Assembly (NCBI GenBank): GCA_003388505.1
Contig: QQVO01000012.1
Coordinates: forward strand, 124,001-188,000
Direction of reading: 5' to 3'
Source: Planctomycetota bacterium
Lineage (GTDB): Bacteria; Planctomycetota; Planctomycetia; Planctomycetales; Planctomycetaceae
DNA length: 64,000 nt
Positions 1 through 8,639 of the stretch are shown here, piece by piece. Position numbers and translations under genes: made by a program. A model generated the notes under the pieces. That model was not told where the DNA came from and did no database searches. It saw only the letters and a program-made list of their open reading frames with translations. Positions within the stretch are counted from its first letter, which is position 1. Every line of letters begins with the position of its first letter.

Positions 1-816
1 TGGGGCGCTGTAGCGTCGCTCGTCCCCGTCGTCGGCGAGCGTCCAGTCGGATGCATCGGCCCAGTCTGCGAGCAGGGCGTCGTTCTCGGATTTGCGCATG
101 GCGTGCCAGCGCTCCGGCCAGCCGGCGGCGATCAACTCGCGAGGCGGATGCCGGTCGTCGTAGACGGGGATCTGCAACCGGCGTTGCTTGTCGGGGTTGT
201 CTTTGCGGAGGATTTTTTCGCTGCGCTCGCCATCGGCGCCGACTAAATAGAGGTTGCCCTGTTTAATGCGGATTGTTTCGTCCGGCAGGCCGACGACGCG
301 TTTGATGTAGTTCGTTTCCGGTTCTTCGGGCCACTTGAAGACGAAGACGTCGAACCGGTCGGGGTCGCCGAACTCGTAGGGATACTTGTTGACGAGAATG
401 CGGTCGCCGTTGAACGCGAGTTTTTCTTCGAGGTTCTGGTTCTCGAACCCGCAATTCGGGCAGAGGGCGGTGTACAACCGCGGTCCGCCGAGGTAGTCAC
501 CCTGCCTGTCGACGGTCCACTTCAGGTAGCCTTCGCGATCGACCTCGTCGCTTGCGCCGACCACGATGCGGTACCCGCATTGCTCGCACAGACATTCCTT
601 ATGGCGACCATACAAAGTGGGGGCCATCGATCCGGTCGGAATGACGAAGGCCTCCGCCTCGAAGGTGCGAAACAGAAAGGCGAGCACGAAAGCGAACACG
701 ATCGATTCAATCGTGTCGCGCCAGCTCTCCCTGGGCTTCGTCTGTTCGGGCGCAGACTTGTCGGCGGACCGGGAAGTCTCACCTGCCGATTTGTTCGTCG
801 ACTTCTCTTTCGCCAT
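1..816 (-). CDS. lepB: Signal peptidase I, partial (C-terminus beyond window)
   Basis: Membrane serine-lysine protease (family S26) that removes signal peptides from Sec-exported proteins. The 272 visible residues show one hydrophobic segment (about 38-52), the nucleophile motif IPTGSMAPTL (Ser63) and the lysine box YIKRVVGLPDE (Lys172). Between them are two CxxC pairs (CEQCG near 77-80, CPNCG near 119-122), a zinc-ribbon-like insertion. The frame stays open to the window edge, so the final GDN/SR box is outside. Residues after 215 resemble the start of the large insert of the paralogue at 1025-2779, so this copy may carry the same extra domain. The ATG is the first Met before the hydrophobic segment. 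Function confident; size unknown. Confidence 0.9.
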   Translation of the reverse strand, partial: MAKEKSTNKSAGETSRSADKSAPEQTKPRESWRDTIESIVFAFVLAFLFRTFEAEAFVIPTGSMAPTLYGRHKECLCEQCGYRIVVGASDEVDREGYLKWTVDRQGDYLGGPRLYTALCPNCGFENQNLEEKLAFNGDRILVNKYPYEFGDPDRFDVFVFKWPEEPETNYIKRVVGLPDETIRIKQGNLYLVGADGERSEKILRKDNPDKQRRLQIPVYDDRHPPRELIAAGWPERWHAMRKSENDALLADWADASDWTLADDGDERRYSAP

Positions 817-1024
817 GGTCCTTGAGCGTTCTGATCGAGACGGTCTCCCGTGGGGACCGCTGTGCCTGAATTCCTCGGGAAGGGACTGGGGGTGATTTCG
901 CCGGTGGGCGGGCGTTTGCCTCTCATCTTAGGGCGAGCGCGTTGCGTGAACAGTGACTACGCCGCTGCCGGCCGGTTCATTGGAGGAAAGTGCGAATTGC
1001 GGGGCGCCTCCGATTCGCTGCAAG

Positions 1025-2779
1025 TTACTGAATGTAGCGGATTCGTGAAAAATCGGGAACGCGGATCGTTCTTGTGCGGTTTCCGATCTGGAAGCGGGCG
1101 GGACGCGAGGGGAGGTGCACGACCAGCGGGCGTCCGATGAGCAGTTCCCTCCGGAGGCCGGGGTTTGTCCAGTGGCGGCTGTCGACCGAGACGGCGCTGT
1201 TGTCGCCGAGCATGAAGAATTCGTCGGCCCCCAGTTGGAACTGCTGCGTGGGCCGATCTCTGGCAGGGGTGTAGTAGACGTCGCGGAACAGACCGACGTG
1301 GTTGACCGCGGCATCCAGTCCCGCGCCGCCGAAGCTGACCGGTCTCTGCAGGGCGGCTTGCGAGTCTTCAGACTCTTCGTAGCGGAAGGGCTCGCAGATT
1401 GGCGCGTCGTCGCAGGCGAGCAAGATCTGGCGGTCAAACGTCGACATGATGAGGATTACGGGGCGTCGGCGGAGTTTCGGGGGGAGCGGTGCGGTGCGGA
1501 GCGGCTTGTCGACGCCGTCGGCCGTGATGCGGACCTGATCTCGCCCGAAGTCGAACTCGGCGTAGAAGACGTTGGCTCCGTCGGTCATTTCCATGACGAA
1601 GAGTCCGGTTCCGGCTTTCCATTCGAGTTCCAGTTCCAGCATGAGATCGCGAACCGGGTAGGACTCCTCGTCGCTGTGGCTGTGGTTGTATTCGAGCGTG
1701 TTGGTGAGGGGGGCGACATGCGATCGAACGTAGAGCCTGCGGACGGCGCGACGAAACTCCTCGTCGTCGGTCATTTCGTCCCAGCGCCTCCAGGAGCGGT
1801 GCGGCAGGGCCCCGAAGCATGTCAAACGCTGCGGCTCGGCGTCGTATTCCAGGGATGAGAGGAGCGGATTGGGCGGTTCGACGCCCTCCGGCCAGGCGGA
1901 CAGTTCGACGGAGGAGCGATGGATTCCGCCGGCGCGCTGCCAGTGACGGTATTCGATCCAGTCGAGCGAGGCGGTTTCGGGGGAGCGGCCGGCGGTCGAG
2001 GGGGCGGTTGCCCCACTCGCTTTCAGTAGGAACCGGCTGCCGTCGCTCGTCCAGTTGGAATTTCGGGCGACGCTGGACCAGCGGGGACGCCAATCCGGAT
2101 CGTCATCGTCGGGCTGGAAGTCGTGCAGTGTGACTGGAATCCGGATGCCGAGCTGGGTCGCGAGGGGTTTCCGCGCCAGTCTGCCATCGACGTAGACGTC
2201 GCCGTCTTTCAACTCGAGCTGTTCCCCCGGCAGACCGACGACGCGCTTGACGTAGGGGGTGGTGGCGTCTTCGGGGCTGCGGAAGACGGCGACTTCCCAG
2301 CGGCGCGGTCCCTGGCCGCGGAGGCGTTCCCGCCAGGCGAATGCGTTCTTGTGCACGAGAAGCTGGTCGCCCTCGGTTCGTGAGAATGAGCCCAGGGGGA
2401 TTCCCGTTTGACCGCAGTTCGGGCAGGCGACGTGAGCCTGCGAATCGGCGGTCGAGGCGATGCCGACGGAGGCGTCGCCTCGGACTTCGGCGCCCTGAAA
2501 GGCGTCGTCCGGGGGGGCGGCGCCGCACGCGAATTCAAGATGACAGGCGGGGCAAGTGACCCGATTGTGATAGCCGAGCAGGCAGGGGGCCATGGACCCG
2601 GTCGAGACCATGTAGCCTTCGAGGGCGAAGCCCCGGAAGATCACGACCGCGAGTGCCAGGAGAATGAGCCACTCGACGAGCGCCCGCATTCCTCCCGCCG
2701 CGTGTTCGGGAGGTTGTGAATGCGACCACGGGGCCGCTTTCGGAATTGGTTTCTGCACGGAGGTCAATCGAAGCTCCAC
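1025..2779 (-). CDS. lepB: Signal peptidase I with large jelly-roll-like insert
   Basis: Second S26 signal peptidase, 584 aa, far longer than a usual bacterial enzyme. A transmembrane segment spans about 33-53. Catalytic Ser62 lies in STGSMAPC, Lys178 in YVKRVVGLPGE, and the final box reads FMLGDNSAVSVDSRHW (about 522-537), so all catalytic boxes are present. Two CxxC pairs (76/79 and 119/122) follow the nucleophile. Between the lysine box and the GDN box, residues about 210-508 form an extra domain with alternating beta-strands (LELELEWKAGTGLFVMEM, then HVGLFRDVYYT at its end). This looks like a concanavalin/LamG jelly roll; that is inference from pattern. It lies head-to-tail with the partial lepB, about 200 bp apart, suggesting a duplication. 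Confidence 0.88.
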   Translation of the reverse strand: MELRLTSVQKPIPKAAPWSHSQPPEHAAGGMRALVEWLILLALAVVIFRGFALEGYMVSTGSMAPCLLGYHNRVTCPACHLEFACGAAPPDDAFQGAEVRGDASVGIASTADSQAHVACPNCGQTGIPLGSFSRTEGDQLLVHKNAFAWRERLRGQGPRRWEVAVFRSPEDATTPYVKRVVGLPGEQLELKDGDVYVDGRLARKPLATQLGIRIPVTLHDFQPDDDDPDWRPRWSSVARNSNWTSDGSRFLLKASGATAPSTAGRSPETASLDWIEYRHWQRAGGIHRSSVELSAWPEGVEPPNPLLSSLEYDAEPQRLTCFGALPHRSWRRWDEMTDDEEFRRAVRRLYVRSHVAPLTNTLEYNHSHSDEESYPVRDLMLELELEWKAGTGLFVMEMTDGANVFYAEFDFGRDQVRITADGVDKPLRTAPLPPKLRRRPVILIMSTFDRQILLACDDAPICEPFRYEESEDSQAALQRPVSFGGAGLDAAVNHVGLFRDVYYTPARDRPTQQFQLGADEFFMLGDNSAVSVDSRHWTNPGLRRELLIGRPLVVHLPSRPARFQIGNRTRTIRVPDFSRIRYIQ

Positions 2780-2959
2780 ACCGCATGCTGAGGGCCGCCG
2801 GTGATTCTAGATCAACGCGTGAATCTGAGGGAACGCCGACTTTTCGGGGGATGGCGGAGCCAGAGGTGGGTCGGTTGCAGCGTTGCTTTGGTGGTGCAAT
2901 GCTCGCACGCGTTGGGAGGGCGCAAGCGAGTGATGTTGCGTCTTCCGTTCGGCTACAGA

Positions 2960-3045
2960 GGATCAATGCGACACACTGTTCCTCGAACCCACGGGACGCG
3001 GCCCGTGGGCTTTGAGAGGGGAATAGGTCAATCTGGTGCTCTGTA
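2960..3045. repeat. Dispersed palindromic repeat, family D copy 1
   Basis: Perfect arms CCCACGGG and CCCGTGGG (2988-3009) are followed by GCTTTG and a tail containing ATCTGGTGCTCTGT. The same hairpin and tail recur at 7132-7222, including similar upstream bases, so this is an element of about 85-90 bp rather than a simple hairpin. It sits between lepB and the divergent TauE/SafE gene. Confidence 0.7.
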
Positions 3046-3069
3046 AACCTCAAAATCAATCATCGCGAA

Positions 3070-3945
3070 ATGCCTGTTTCCCCGACCGATCTGGTGTTGG
3101 CTGCCGTTGCGGCGGCGGTGATCGGTCTGGTCTCGGGGATCTTCGGGATCGGCGGGGGATTTCTGTTGGTGCCCGTGTTGAATGTCGGTCTGGGCGTTCC
3201 GATGCACATTGCGGTGGGGTCTGCGGCGTGCCAACTGCTGGGGCCGGCGACCACGATTGCGCTGGCCCGCAAGGTGCGGCTCGCTGATACACGGCTGCCG
3301 CTGTTGATTTCGGGGGGGCTGTTGATTGGCGTGTTTCTGGGCGCGGACGTGCTGCGGCGGGCGAGCGCCCACGCGTCGTCTGATGCAGGGGGCGGGGCCG
3401 AGACGGCGGACGTGATCGTGCTGAGCGTTTACCTGGGCATTCTGTTGTTTCTCGGCGTGTTCTCGTTGTACGAGACGCATCGCGCGGAGGCGGGACGTCC
3501 TTTGCAGCCGTTGCAGATCGGGGTCTGGCCGGTTCCTCCCCGGGTGTTGCTGCCGATCGAATTTTCGGAGCGGGTTTCCGTAACGATTCTGGCCTGGCTG
3601 GGTTTGCTGGTCGGTTTTGTGTCGGGACTGATCGGGATCGGCGGGGGATTGCTGGCGGTTCCGGGAATGATCTATCTGCTGGGCGTGCCGACGCAGCGGG
3701 CGGTGACGTGGTCGAACATTATCGTGTGGATTGTCGCGTTGCAGTCGACGATTGTGCATGCGTGGTACGGCCACGTGCTGCTGCCGCTGGTAGCGAGCCT
3801 GCTGTTGGGGGGGACGGTCGGCGCGCGAATCGGGACGGGCGTCGGGCAGCGAATGCGGGGACGGCAGTTGCGGCGCAGTTTCGGCTGGCTCACGTTGGCG
3901 ACTGCGGGGATGACGCTGATCCGGCTGGTGGTCCTGTTGAAGTAA
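3070..3945 (+). CDS. TauE/SafE family sulfite/anion exporter (DUF81)
   Basis: Polytopic inner-membrane permease of 291 aa. It has the two-fold repeat typical of TauE/SafE proteins: GIFGIGGGFLLVPVL near the N-terminus and GLIGIGGGLLAVPGM in the second half, each followed by further hydrophobic helices. Members export small sulfur-containing or organic anions; the substrate here cannot be told from sequence. The reading frame starts at an ATG 24 bp after the family D repeat, and a family C repeat begins within about 5 bp of its stop. No partner gene for sulfur metabolism is adjacent. Confidence 0.88.
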   Translation: MPVSPTDLVLAAVAAAVIGLVSGIFGIGGGFLLVPVLNVGLGVPMHIAVGSAACQLLGPATTIALARKVRLADTRLPLLISGGLLIGVFLGADVLRRASAHASSDAGGGAETADVIVLSVYLGILLFLGVFSLYETHRAEAGRPLQPLQIGVWPVPPRVLLPIEFSERVSVTILAWLGLLVGFVSGLIGIGGGLLAVPGMIYLLGVPTQRAVTWSNIIVWIVALQSTIVHAWYGHVLLPLVASLLLGGTVGARIGTGVGQRMRGRQLRRSFGWLTLATAGMTLIRLVVLLK

Positions 3946-3948
3946 TGC

Positions 3949-4006
3949 GCTGTGAGGGCTTTGTTTGCGGGCTGGATGACCGGCAAGTCCGCACGAAATC
4001 CTGAAC
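3949..4006 (+). repeat. Dispersed repeat, family C copy 1 (partial)
   Basis: Matches the family C consensus: TG then AGGGCTTTGTTTGCGG, a GC-rich stretch, then CGCACGAAATCCTG. Other copies are at 21041, 53175, 60253 and 62891. It starts 3-5 bp after the TauE/SafE stop codon. Confidence 0.6.
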
Positions 4007-4008
4007 TG

Positions 4009-4128
4009 CTAACGTACAGAATCTTGTTGTCCTCCAGAGATTGTTACGTTTGTCTGTAGCGCACGCTGCCAGCGTGCGTGAGGGGCGTTTGCGGTCAGCG
4101 GGACGCACGCAAGGCTGCGTGCGCTACG
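4009..4128 (+). repeat. Two-hairpin palindromic element, family A copy 1
   Basis: Begins CTAACGTACAGAATCTTGT, then has a first hairpin (CGCACGCT-GCC-AGCGTGCG) and a second (GCACGCA-AGGC-TGCGTGC). The outer arms GTAGCGCACGC and GCGTGCGCTAC are complementary, so the whole unit can also fold as one long stem. A near-complete copy is at 59439-59558. Confidence 0.8.
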
Positions 4129-4176
4129 GTAATGGGTTGCGGACGACGCTCGCGCTGCGCTACTCACCAGCGAAAG

Positions 4177-4310
4177 TTTGTCGTCCTGCGCAAATTGTCG
4201 CGCTTGTCTGTAGTGCACGCTGCCAGCGTGCGTGAGCGGCGTTTGCGATCAGCGGGACGCACGCAAGGCTGCGTGCGCTACGGTAATGGGTTGCGGACGA
4301 CGCTCGCGCG
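4177..4310 (+). repeat. Two-hairpin palindromic element, family A copy 2
   Basis: Tandem copy of the preceding element. It contains the same pair of hairpins and the same following GGTAATGGGTTGCGGACGAC stretch. Copies 1 and 2 differ at a few positions, for example GTAGTGCACGC here against GTAGCGCACGC, so the duplication is not recent. Confidence 0.8.
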
Positions 4311-4487
4311 GTGAGATTCGCGCTTCCGAGGGAACCGGTCGAACCGAAGATTGTCGATTGAAAACGAGTCGTGCGCCGCAGCAGCGAGGCCGCTGGCGGA
4401 GGCTGATTGCCTGCGATAGATTGAAGGGGACGCGGCGTTTCGCGTAACGACGATTGGGATACTTCAGGACTTCGGGACATTTCAACC

Positions 4488-5069
4488 ATGCCGCAGAAAC
4501 AGATTCTTCTTCTGGCGGGGGACTTCGTCGAAGATTACGAGATCATGGTTCCGTTTCAGACATTGCAGACGGTGGGGTATACGGTGCACGCCGTCTGCCC
4601 GGAGAAGAGCGCCGGCGATACAGTGCGGACGGCGGTGCATGACTTTGAAGGCGACCAGACCTACTCGGAGAAGCCGGGGCATAATTTCACGCTGAACGCT
4701 GATTTCGCAAACGTGAAAGCGGGTGATTACGCAGGGTTGGTCGTGCCGGGAGGACGCGCTCCGGAGTATCTCCGGCTGAACGAGGCGGTGTTGTCGCTGG
4801 TCCGGGAATTCGCATCGGCGGGGAAGCCGATTGCGGCGATCTGCCACGGCCTGCAACTGCTGGCCGCGGCCGGGTTGCTGGAAGGGAAGACGTGCACGGC
4901 GTATCCGGCCTGCCAGTACGAAGTGACGGCGTCGGGCGGGAGTTACTCCGCCGTGCCGGTGGACCAGGCGGTCGTCGACGGCAATCTTGTAACGGCACCG
5001 GCGTGGCCGGCGCATCCCCGATGGCTGGGGGAGTTTCTGAAGGTTCTGGGAGCGAAGATTGAGCTGTAA
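4488..5069 (+). CDS. DJ-1/PfpI family protein
   Basis: 193-aa flavodoxin-like fold protein of the class I glutamine amidotransferase-like superfamily. The nucleophile elbow is [10 protein letters not shown], with Cys119 and His120; an early acidic residue near position 15 probably completes the site, as in DJ-1/PfpI. Family members include deglycases, chaperones and proteases, so the exact activity is open. No signal peptide is visible; cytoplasmic. Short intergenic spacing (57 bp) to the following DUF423 gene suggests co-transcription. Confidence 0.88.
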   Translation: MPQKQILLLAGDFVEDYEIMVPFQTLQTVGYTVHAVCPEKSAGDTVRTAVHDFEGDQTYSEKPGHNFTLNADFANVKAGDYAGLVVPGGRAPEYLRLNEAVLSLVREFASAGKPIAAICHGLQLLAAAGLLEGKTCTAYPACQYEVTASGGSYSAVPVDQAVVDGNLVTAPAWPAHPRWLGEFLKVLGAKIEL

Positions 5070-5126
5070 GGGGCTGGCCAGTGCAATTCGGTTCGTGTTA
5101 CCCGGCAGAGAGGGCAGGCAGCAGCA

Positions 5127-5591
5127 GTGAATTCTTCGACTCGATCATGGTGGAGCGTCGTTGGCGCTGTGCTGGCCGGGGTGGCCGTTGTGACAGGCGC
5201 GTTCGGGGCGCACGGTCTCCCGGCCTGGTTGCAGGACATTTACGGCAGTCAAACGAAGATGGTTCACGGTGAGGAGGTTCTGGCGTGGAAGAAGTACCTC
5301 GGCGACTTCCAGACCGCCGCCGAGTACCAGATGTATCACGCTCTGGGACTGGTTGCTTTGGGCCTCGCGACGAATTTGCGCTGTACGAAGTCGCGTTCGA
5401 TTGCCGCCTGGTCGCTGCTGCTGGGGACGCTGCTGTTCTCGGGGAGCCTGTACGTGCTGGTACTGACGGGACAGACGTGGCTGGGGATGATTACGCCGAT
5501 CGGCGGGTTGCTGTTCATCGTCGGGTGGCTGGCGTTCGCGTTCGCGGTGTGCCCGTGCGGCGGTGGAACCTGTCCGGTTTCGGATGAGTGA
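5127..5591 (+). CDS. DUF423 family membrane protein
   Basis: 154-aa small integral membrane protein. The N-terminus has the DUF423 hallmark, a hydrophobic helix ending in GAFGAHGL, and three further hydrophobic segments follow (about 68-84, 92-112, 115-137). The C-terminal tail is cysteine-containing (CPCGGGTC). The family is widespread and functionally uncharacterised. The gene starts 57 bp after the DJ-1 gene on the same strand, and the sulfatase start is 30 bp downstream of its stop, so these three may form one transcription unit. Confidence 0.85.
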   Translation: MNSSTRSWWSVVGAVLAGVAVVTGAFGAHGLPAWLQDIYGSQTKMVHGEEVLAWKKYLGDFQTAAEYQMYHALGLVALGLATNLRCTKSRSIAAWSLLLGTLLFSGSLYVLVLTGQTWLGMITPIGGLLFIVGWLAFAFAVCPCGGGTCPVSDE

Positions 5592-5621
5592 ACTGAGATT
5601 TTTGACTTCGGGAGCAAACAT

Positions 5622-7115
5622 TTGCGTGCTACGACGATTCGGCAAGTGTTTTCAACAGCGGCTGATCGACGCACCGCTCTCCTGGCGTTTCTCTTGCCGG
5701 CGATCTGTGTGCTATTCGCTTCGATTGCTGCGGGTGAAGAGGAGTCGGCGCGGCCGCCGAACATTGTGCTGATCGTCAGCGACGATCAGGGGTACAATGA
5801 TCTCGGCGTGCTGAATGAGGAGCTGATCTCGCCGAACCTCGACCGTCTGGCGCACGAGGGGGTCCGGTTGACGAGTTTCTATGTGGCCTGGCCGGCGTGT
5901 ACGCCGTCGCGGGGTGCGTTTCTGACGGGCCGGTATCCACAGCGGAACGGGCTGTACGACATGATCCGCAATGAAGCTCCGGATTACGGGCACGAGTACA
6001 CGCCTGAGGAGTACGCCGTCACGTGGGAGCGGATCGGCGGGATGGACACGCGGGAAGTGCTGTTGCCGGAGGTGCTGCAGCAAGCGGGTTATCGCTGCGG
6101 CGTGTTCGGCAAATGGGACATGGGGATGTCGCGCCGGTTTCTGCCGTTGCAGCGGGGGTTTGATGACTTCTACGGGTTCGTGAATTCGGGCATCGATTAT
6201 TTCACGCACGAGCGGTACGGCGTGCACGCGATGTACGAGGGGAACGAACCGACGCGCCGCGATCAGGGCGTCTATTGCACCGAATTGTTTGAGCGGGAGG
6301 CGTTGCGATTCCTGGATGAAAACCACGAGCGGCCGTTCTTTCTGTACCTGCCGTTCAACGCACCGCATGGGGCATCGAACCTGGATCCGGCCGTTCGCTC
6401 GGCTGCTCAAGCGCCGGAGGAGTACAAGGAGATGTACCCGCATCTGGAGGACGAACTGGTCCCGGGCAGGCGGTACGGTGAGGAGGCGATGGTTGCGGGA
6501 CCGTCGAAGCGGAAGCTGGAATACCTGGCCGCCATCACCTGCATGGATGACGCGATCGGCAGCGTGCTGGACCGGCTGGATGAATACGGTCTGTCAGAGA
6601 ACACGATTGTGGTTTTCTTTTCGGACAATGGGGGCGGGGGATCGGGCAAGAACAAGCCGCTGCGCGGCGGGAAAGGGAACACGTTCGAGGGGGGCGCGCG
6701 GGTCTGTTCGATCGTGCGTTATCCGCCGCGGATTGACGCGGGTACGGTCAGCGATGAGTTTCTGACGAGTCTGGAGTTGTTTCCGACGCTGGTGGAACTG
6801 GCGGGAGCGGATGCGCCGGACGGGGTGATTCTCGACGGTTACGACATGTTGCCGACGCTGGCGGAAGGAGAGTCGTCGCCGCGGGAGGAGATGTTCTGGA
6901 AGCGGCGCGACCATGAGGGGGCGCGGGTGGGCGACTGGAAGTGGGTTCGCAACGGGACGGGGACGTTTCTGTTCGATCTGTCGGAGGACATAGGCGAAAC
7001 GAACAATCTCGTCGACGACGAGCCGGAGCGGGCGGTGAAGATGCGGGAACGATTTGAAGGGTGGCTGGCCGAGATGGACGCGGCCGAGCCGCGGGGACCG
7101 TTTAAGGACTACTAG
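5622..7115 (+). CDS. Exported arylsulfatase (sulfatase family S1)
   Basis: 497-aa sulfatase that hydrolyses sulfate esters, typically on polysaccharides in planctomycetes. The N-terminal hydrophobic stretch (about 19-37) ending in AAG is a signal peptide. Metal-binding residues appear at IVSDDQGYND (about 51-60). The formylglycine motif is CTPSRGAFLTGR with Cys93, which needs maturation by a formylglycine-generating enzyme. A second metal site, FSDNGGGG, is near 330. The start is a TTG preceded by GGGAG at about 8 bp; no ATG precedes the signal peptide. Substrate unknown. No anti-sigma or SusCD partner is adjacent. Confidence 0.92.
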   Translation: MRATTIRQVFSTAADRRTALLAFLLPAICVLFASIAAGEEESARPPNIVLIVSDDQGYNDLGVLNEELISPNLDRLAHEGVRLTSFYVAWPACTPSRGAFLTGRYPQRNGLYDMIRNEAPDYGHEYTPEEYAVTWERIGGMDTREVLLPEVLQQAGYRCGVFGKWDMGMSRRFLPLQRGFDDFYGFVNSGIDYFTHERYGVHAMYEGNEPTRRDQGVYCTELFEREALRFLDENHERPFFLYLPFNAPHGASNLDPAVRSAAQAPEEYKEMYPHLEDELVPGRRYGEEAMVAGPSKRKLEYLAAITCMDDAIGSVLDRLDEYGLSENTIVVFFSDNGGGGSGKNKPLRGGKGNTFEGGARVCSIVRYPPRIDAGTVSDEFLTSLELFPTLVELAGADAPDGVILDGYDMLPTLAEGESSPREEMFWKRRDHEGARVGDWKWVRNGTGTFLFDLSEDIGETNNLVDDEPERAVKMRERFEGWLAEMDAAEPRGPFKDY

Positions 7116-7131
7116 CGTCCACTGTTGGTCA

Positions 7132-7222
7132 GTTTGAGGAATGCGTTACTCTGTTTATCGTGACCCACGGGACGCGGCCCGTGGGCTTTGGAAGGGCGAA
7201 CGAGTCTATCTGATGCTCTGTG
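7132..7222. repeat. Dispersed palindromic repeat, family D copy 2
   Basis: Same hairpin as 2988-3009 (CCCACGGG, spacer ACGCGG, CCCGTGGG) followed by GCTTTGG and a tail with CTATCTGATGCTCTGTGTAC. It lies 17 bp after the sulfatase stop and before the LmbE-type deacetylase. Confidence 0.7.
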
Positions 7223-7294
7223 TACGCAGCCGGTCGAACCGGTTCGGCAGTTTTGGAATGCACTGTCGGTGTTGATGAAGGCGGTTGATTCTGA

Positions 7295-8008
7295 ATGAAG
7301 TTCGATTTTGCGCAGGATCGTGTCCTGGCGGTAGTCGCTCACCCGGACGATGCGGAATTGTTGTGCGCGGGGACGCTGGCGCGTGCGAAGCGGGATGGGG
7401 CGGCGATCGGCGTGTGCGTGTTGTGCCGGGGAGACAAGGGTCAGCCTGCGGAAGGGGCGATTGCGGACCTGGTCGAGGTTCGCCGGCGCGAGATGCAGGC
7501 TTCAGCGAAGTTGCTGGGGGCGGAACTGTTCACGGGCGAGGCGGAGGATTCGAGATTAGCCGATACGTACGAATTGCAAGGTTGGCTGCGGGACGTGGCG
7601 CGGCGATTCCGGCCGACATTGCTGCTCGGTCACTTTCCGGGCGATTACCACGTTGACCATCGGGCTGCATCGGCTGTGACGGAAGCGGTTTCCTGGAATT
7701 GCGCTTCGCCGGGCCAGCCTTCGGAGGAGCCGCCGCTCGAGCGGCCGACCGCGTTGTGGTGGATGGACACGGTGACGATGCAGGGCTTTGAACCGGAGAT
7801 CTTCGTCGACGTCAGCGATCATGCCGAGTTGAAGCACGAACTGCTGGCGTGCCATCAGAGCCAGCTGGCGCGGGCGGGGGACTCGGCGTTTACGTCGCTC
7901 GATGGGTTGATGCGGCAGCAGTACACGGCGCGCGGGATGCAGGCTGATGTCGCGGCCGCGGAGGCGTTTCGGGTGTATCGCTCGTTCAAGCGGACGCGGG
8001 CGTGGTGA
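7295..8008 (+). CDS. PIG-L/LmbE family zinc deacetylase (BshB1-like)
   Basis: 237-aa GlcNAc deacetylase-like enzyme. The zinc motif VVAHPDDAELLCAGTL is at 13-28 (His16, Asp18, Asp19), and a downstream GDYHVDHRAA carries the third ligand and a catalytic histidine. The spacing and the middle motif are most like BshB1, the N-acetyl-GlcNAc-malate deacetylase of bacillithiol synthesis. No bshA or bshC is in the window, so the pathway assignment is tentative. Cytoplasmic, no signal peptide. Confidence 0.88.
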   Translation: MKFDFAQDRVLAVVAHPDDAELLCAGTLARAKRDGAAIGVCVLCRGDKGQPAEGAIADLVEVRRREMQASAKLLGAELFTGEAEDSRLADTYELQGWLRDVARRFRPTLLLGHFPGDYHVDHRAASAVTEAVSWNCASPGQPSEEPPLERPTALWWMDTVTMQGFEPEIFVDVSDHAELKHELLACHQSQLARAGDSAFTSLDGLMRQQYTARGMQADVAAAEAFRVYRSFKRTRAW

Positions 8009-8059
8009 AGTAACGAGAGCTCAACTGATGCGTTGATGCTGCGAAGCCGCGAAGCGGCG

Positions 8060-8135
8060 GGAGCATATAGCCGTGAGCGTCAGCTCATGGCACGCGGGTT
8101 GCGACCTGAACGGTGAGCCGCGAAGCGGCGTGAGC
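8060..8135. repeat. REP-like inverted repeat, left flank of transposase
   Basis: Holds GCCGCGAAGCGGCGGGAGCA and then a 22-bp stretch (8069-8090) that is the exact reverse complement of 8663-8684 on the other side of the transposase. A further GAGCCGCGAAGCGGCGTGAG hairpin is at about 8110-8130. Confidence 0.75.
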
Positions 8136-8137
8136 AA

Positions 8138-8602
8138 TCATGCGAGGTGTTCCTCCTCGAATAGCCATTCGCGTTTGAATTCAACGTCGTGCCGCCGCAG
8201 GAAGGCGATGTATTCCTCTTCGAATGTCGTTGTTCGATGATGCTGGCGCTGTTTCTGTATGTACGCCTGCACTGACGGAACGTTTGAATGACTGACCGTA
8301 AACTCAGCGTAGCCTTTCTGCCATTCGAACTGTGACTTCACCTGGGGCAATTGGTTCATCCACCGCGAGGCGTTGGCCTTGACGTCGCGGATCATGTCCG
8401 AGACGGCTCTCGCGGGCGTGAGATTCGTGAGGATGTGGAGATGATCCTCAACGCCGCCGATCTGAATGAGATGGCCGTTCAATTCGCGAATCGTGCCGCC
8501 GATGTACTCGTAGAGCCGCTCCCGGAGTTGTTCTCGGATCGACGGTCGGCGGTGTTTTGTGCCGAAGATCACGTGATACGTCAGTTTGGTGTAGGCGCCC
8601 AT
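8138..8602 (-). CDS. REP-associated tyrosine transposase / IS200-like Y1 transposase
   Basis: 154-aa HUH single-strand transposase. The HUH motif is EDHLHILTNL (His54, His56), and the nucleophilic tyrosine is Tyr114 in VQAYIQKQRQHH. The length is normal for the Y1 family and there is no frameshift, so it may be active. The chosen ATG gives MGAYTKLTYH, the canonical family N-terminus; a longer frame upstream reads into the flanking repeat and is rejected. The gene lies between REP-like inverted repeats, the arrangement of RAYT proteins, which are domesticated mobilisers of REP elements. Confidence 0.9.
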   Translation of the reverse strand: MGAYTKLTYHVIFGTKHRRPSIREQLRERLYEYIGGTIRELNGHLIQIGGVEDHLHILTNLTPARAVSDMIRDVKANASRWMNQLPQVKSQFEWQKGYAEFTVSHSNVPSVQAYIQKQRQHHRTTTFEEEYIAFLRRHDVEFKREWLFEEEHLA

Positions 8603-8639
8603 TGGTCTCCCCGCTTGCTGTCGCGGCTTCGCCGCCCTC

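Larger units (their letters stand above)
3946..4487. other. Intergenic region filled with repeats
   Basis: This 542-bp gap has no convincing gene. It carries a family C repeat (3949-4006) and two tandem copies of the two-hairpin family A element, followed by about 170 bp without recognisable structure. Short ORFs here are generated by the repeats and read through palindromes. Confidence 0.7.
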
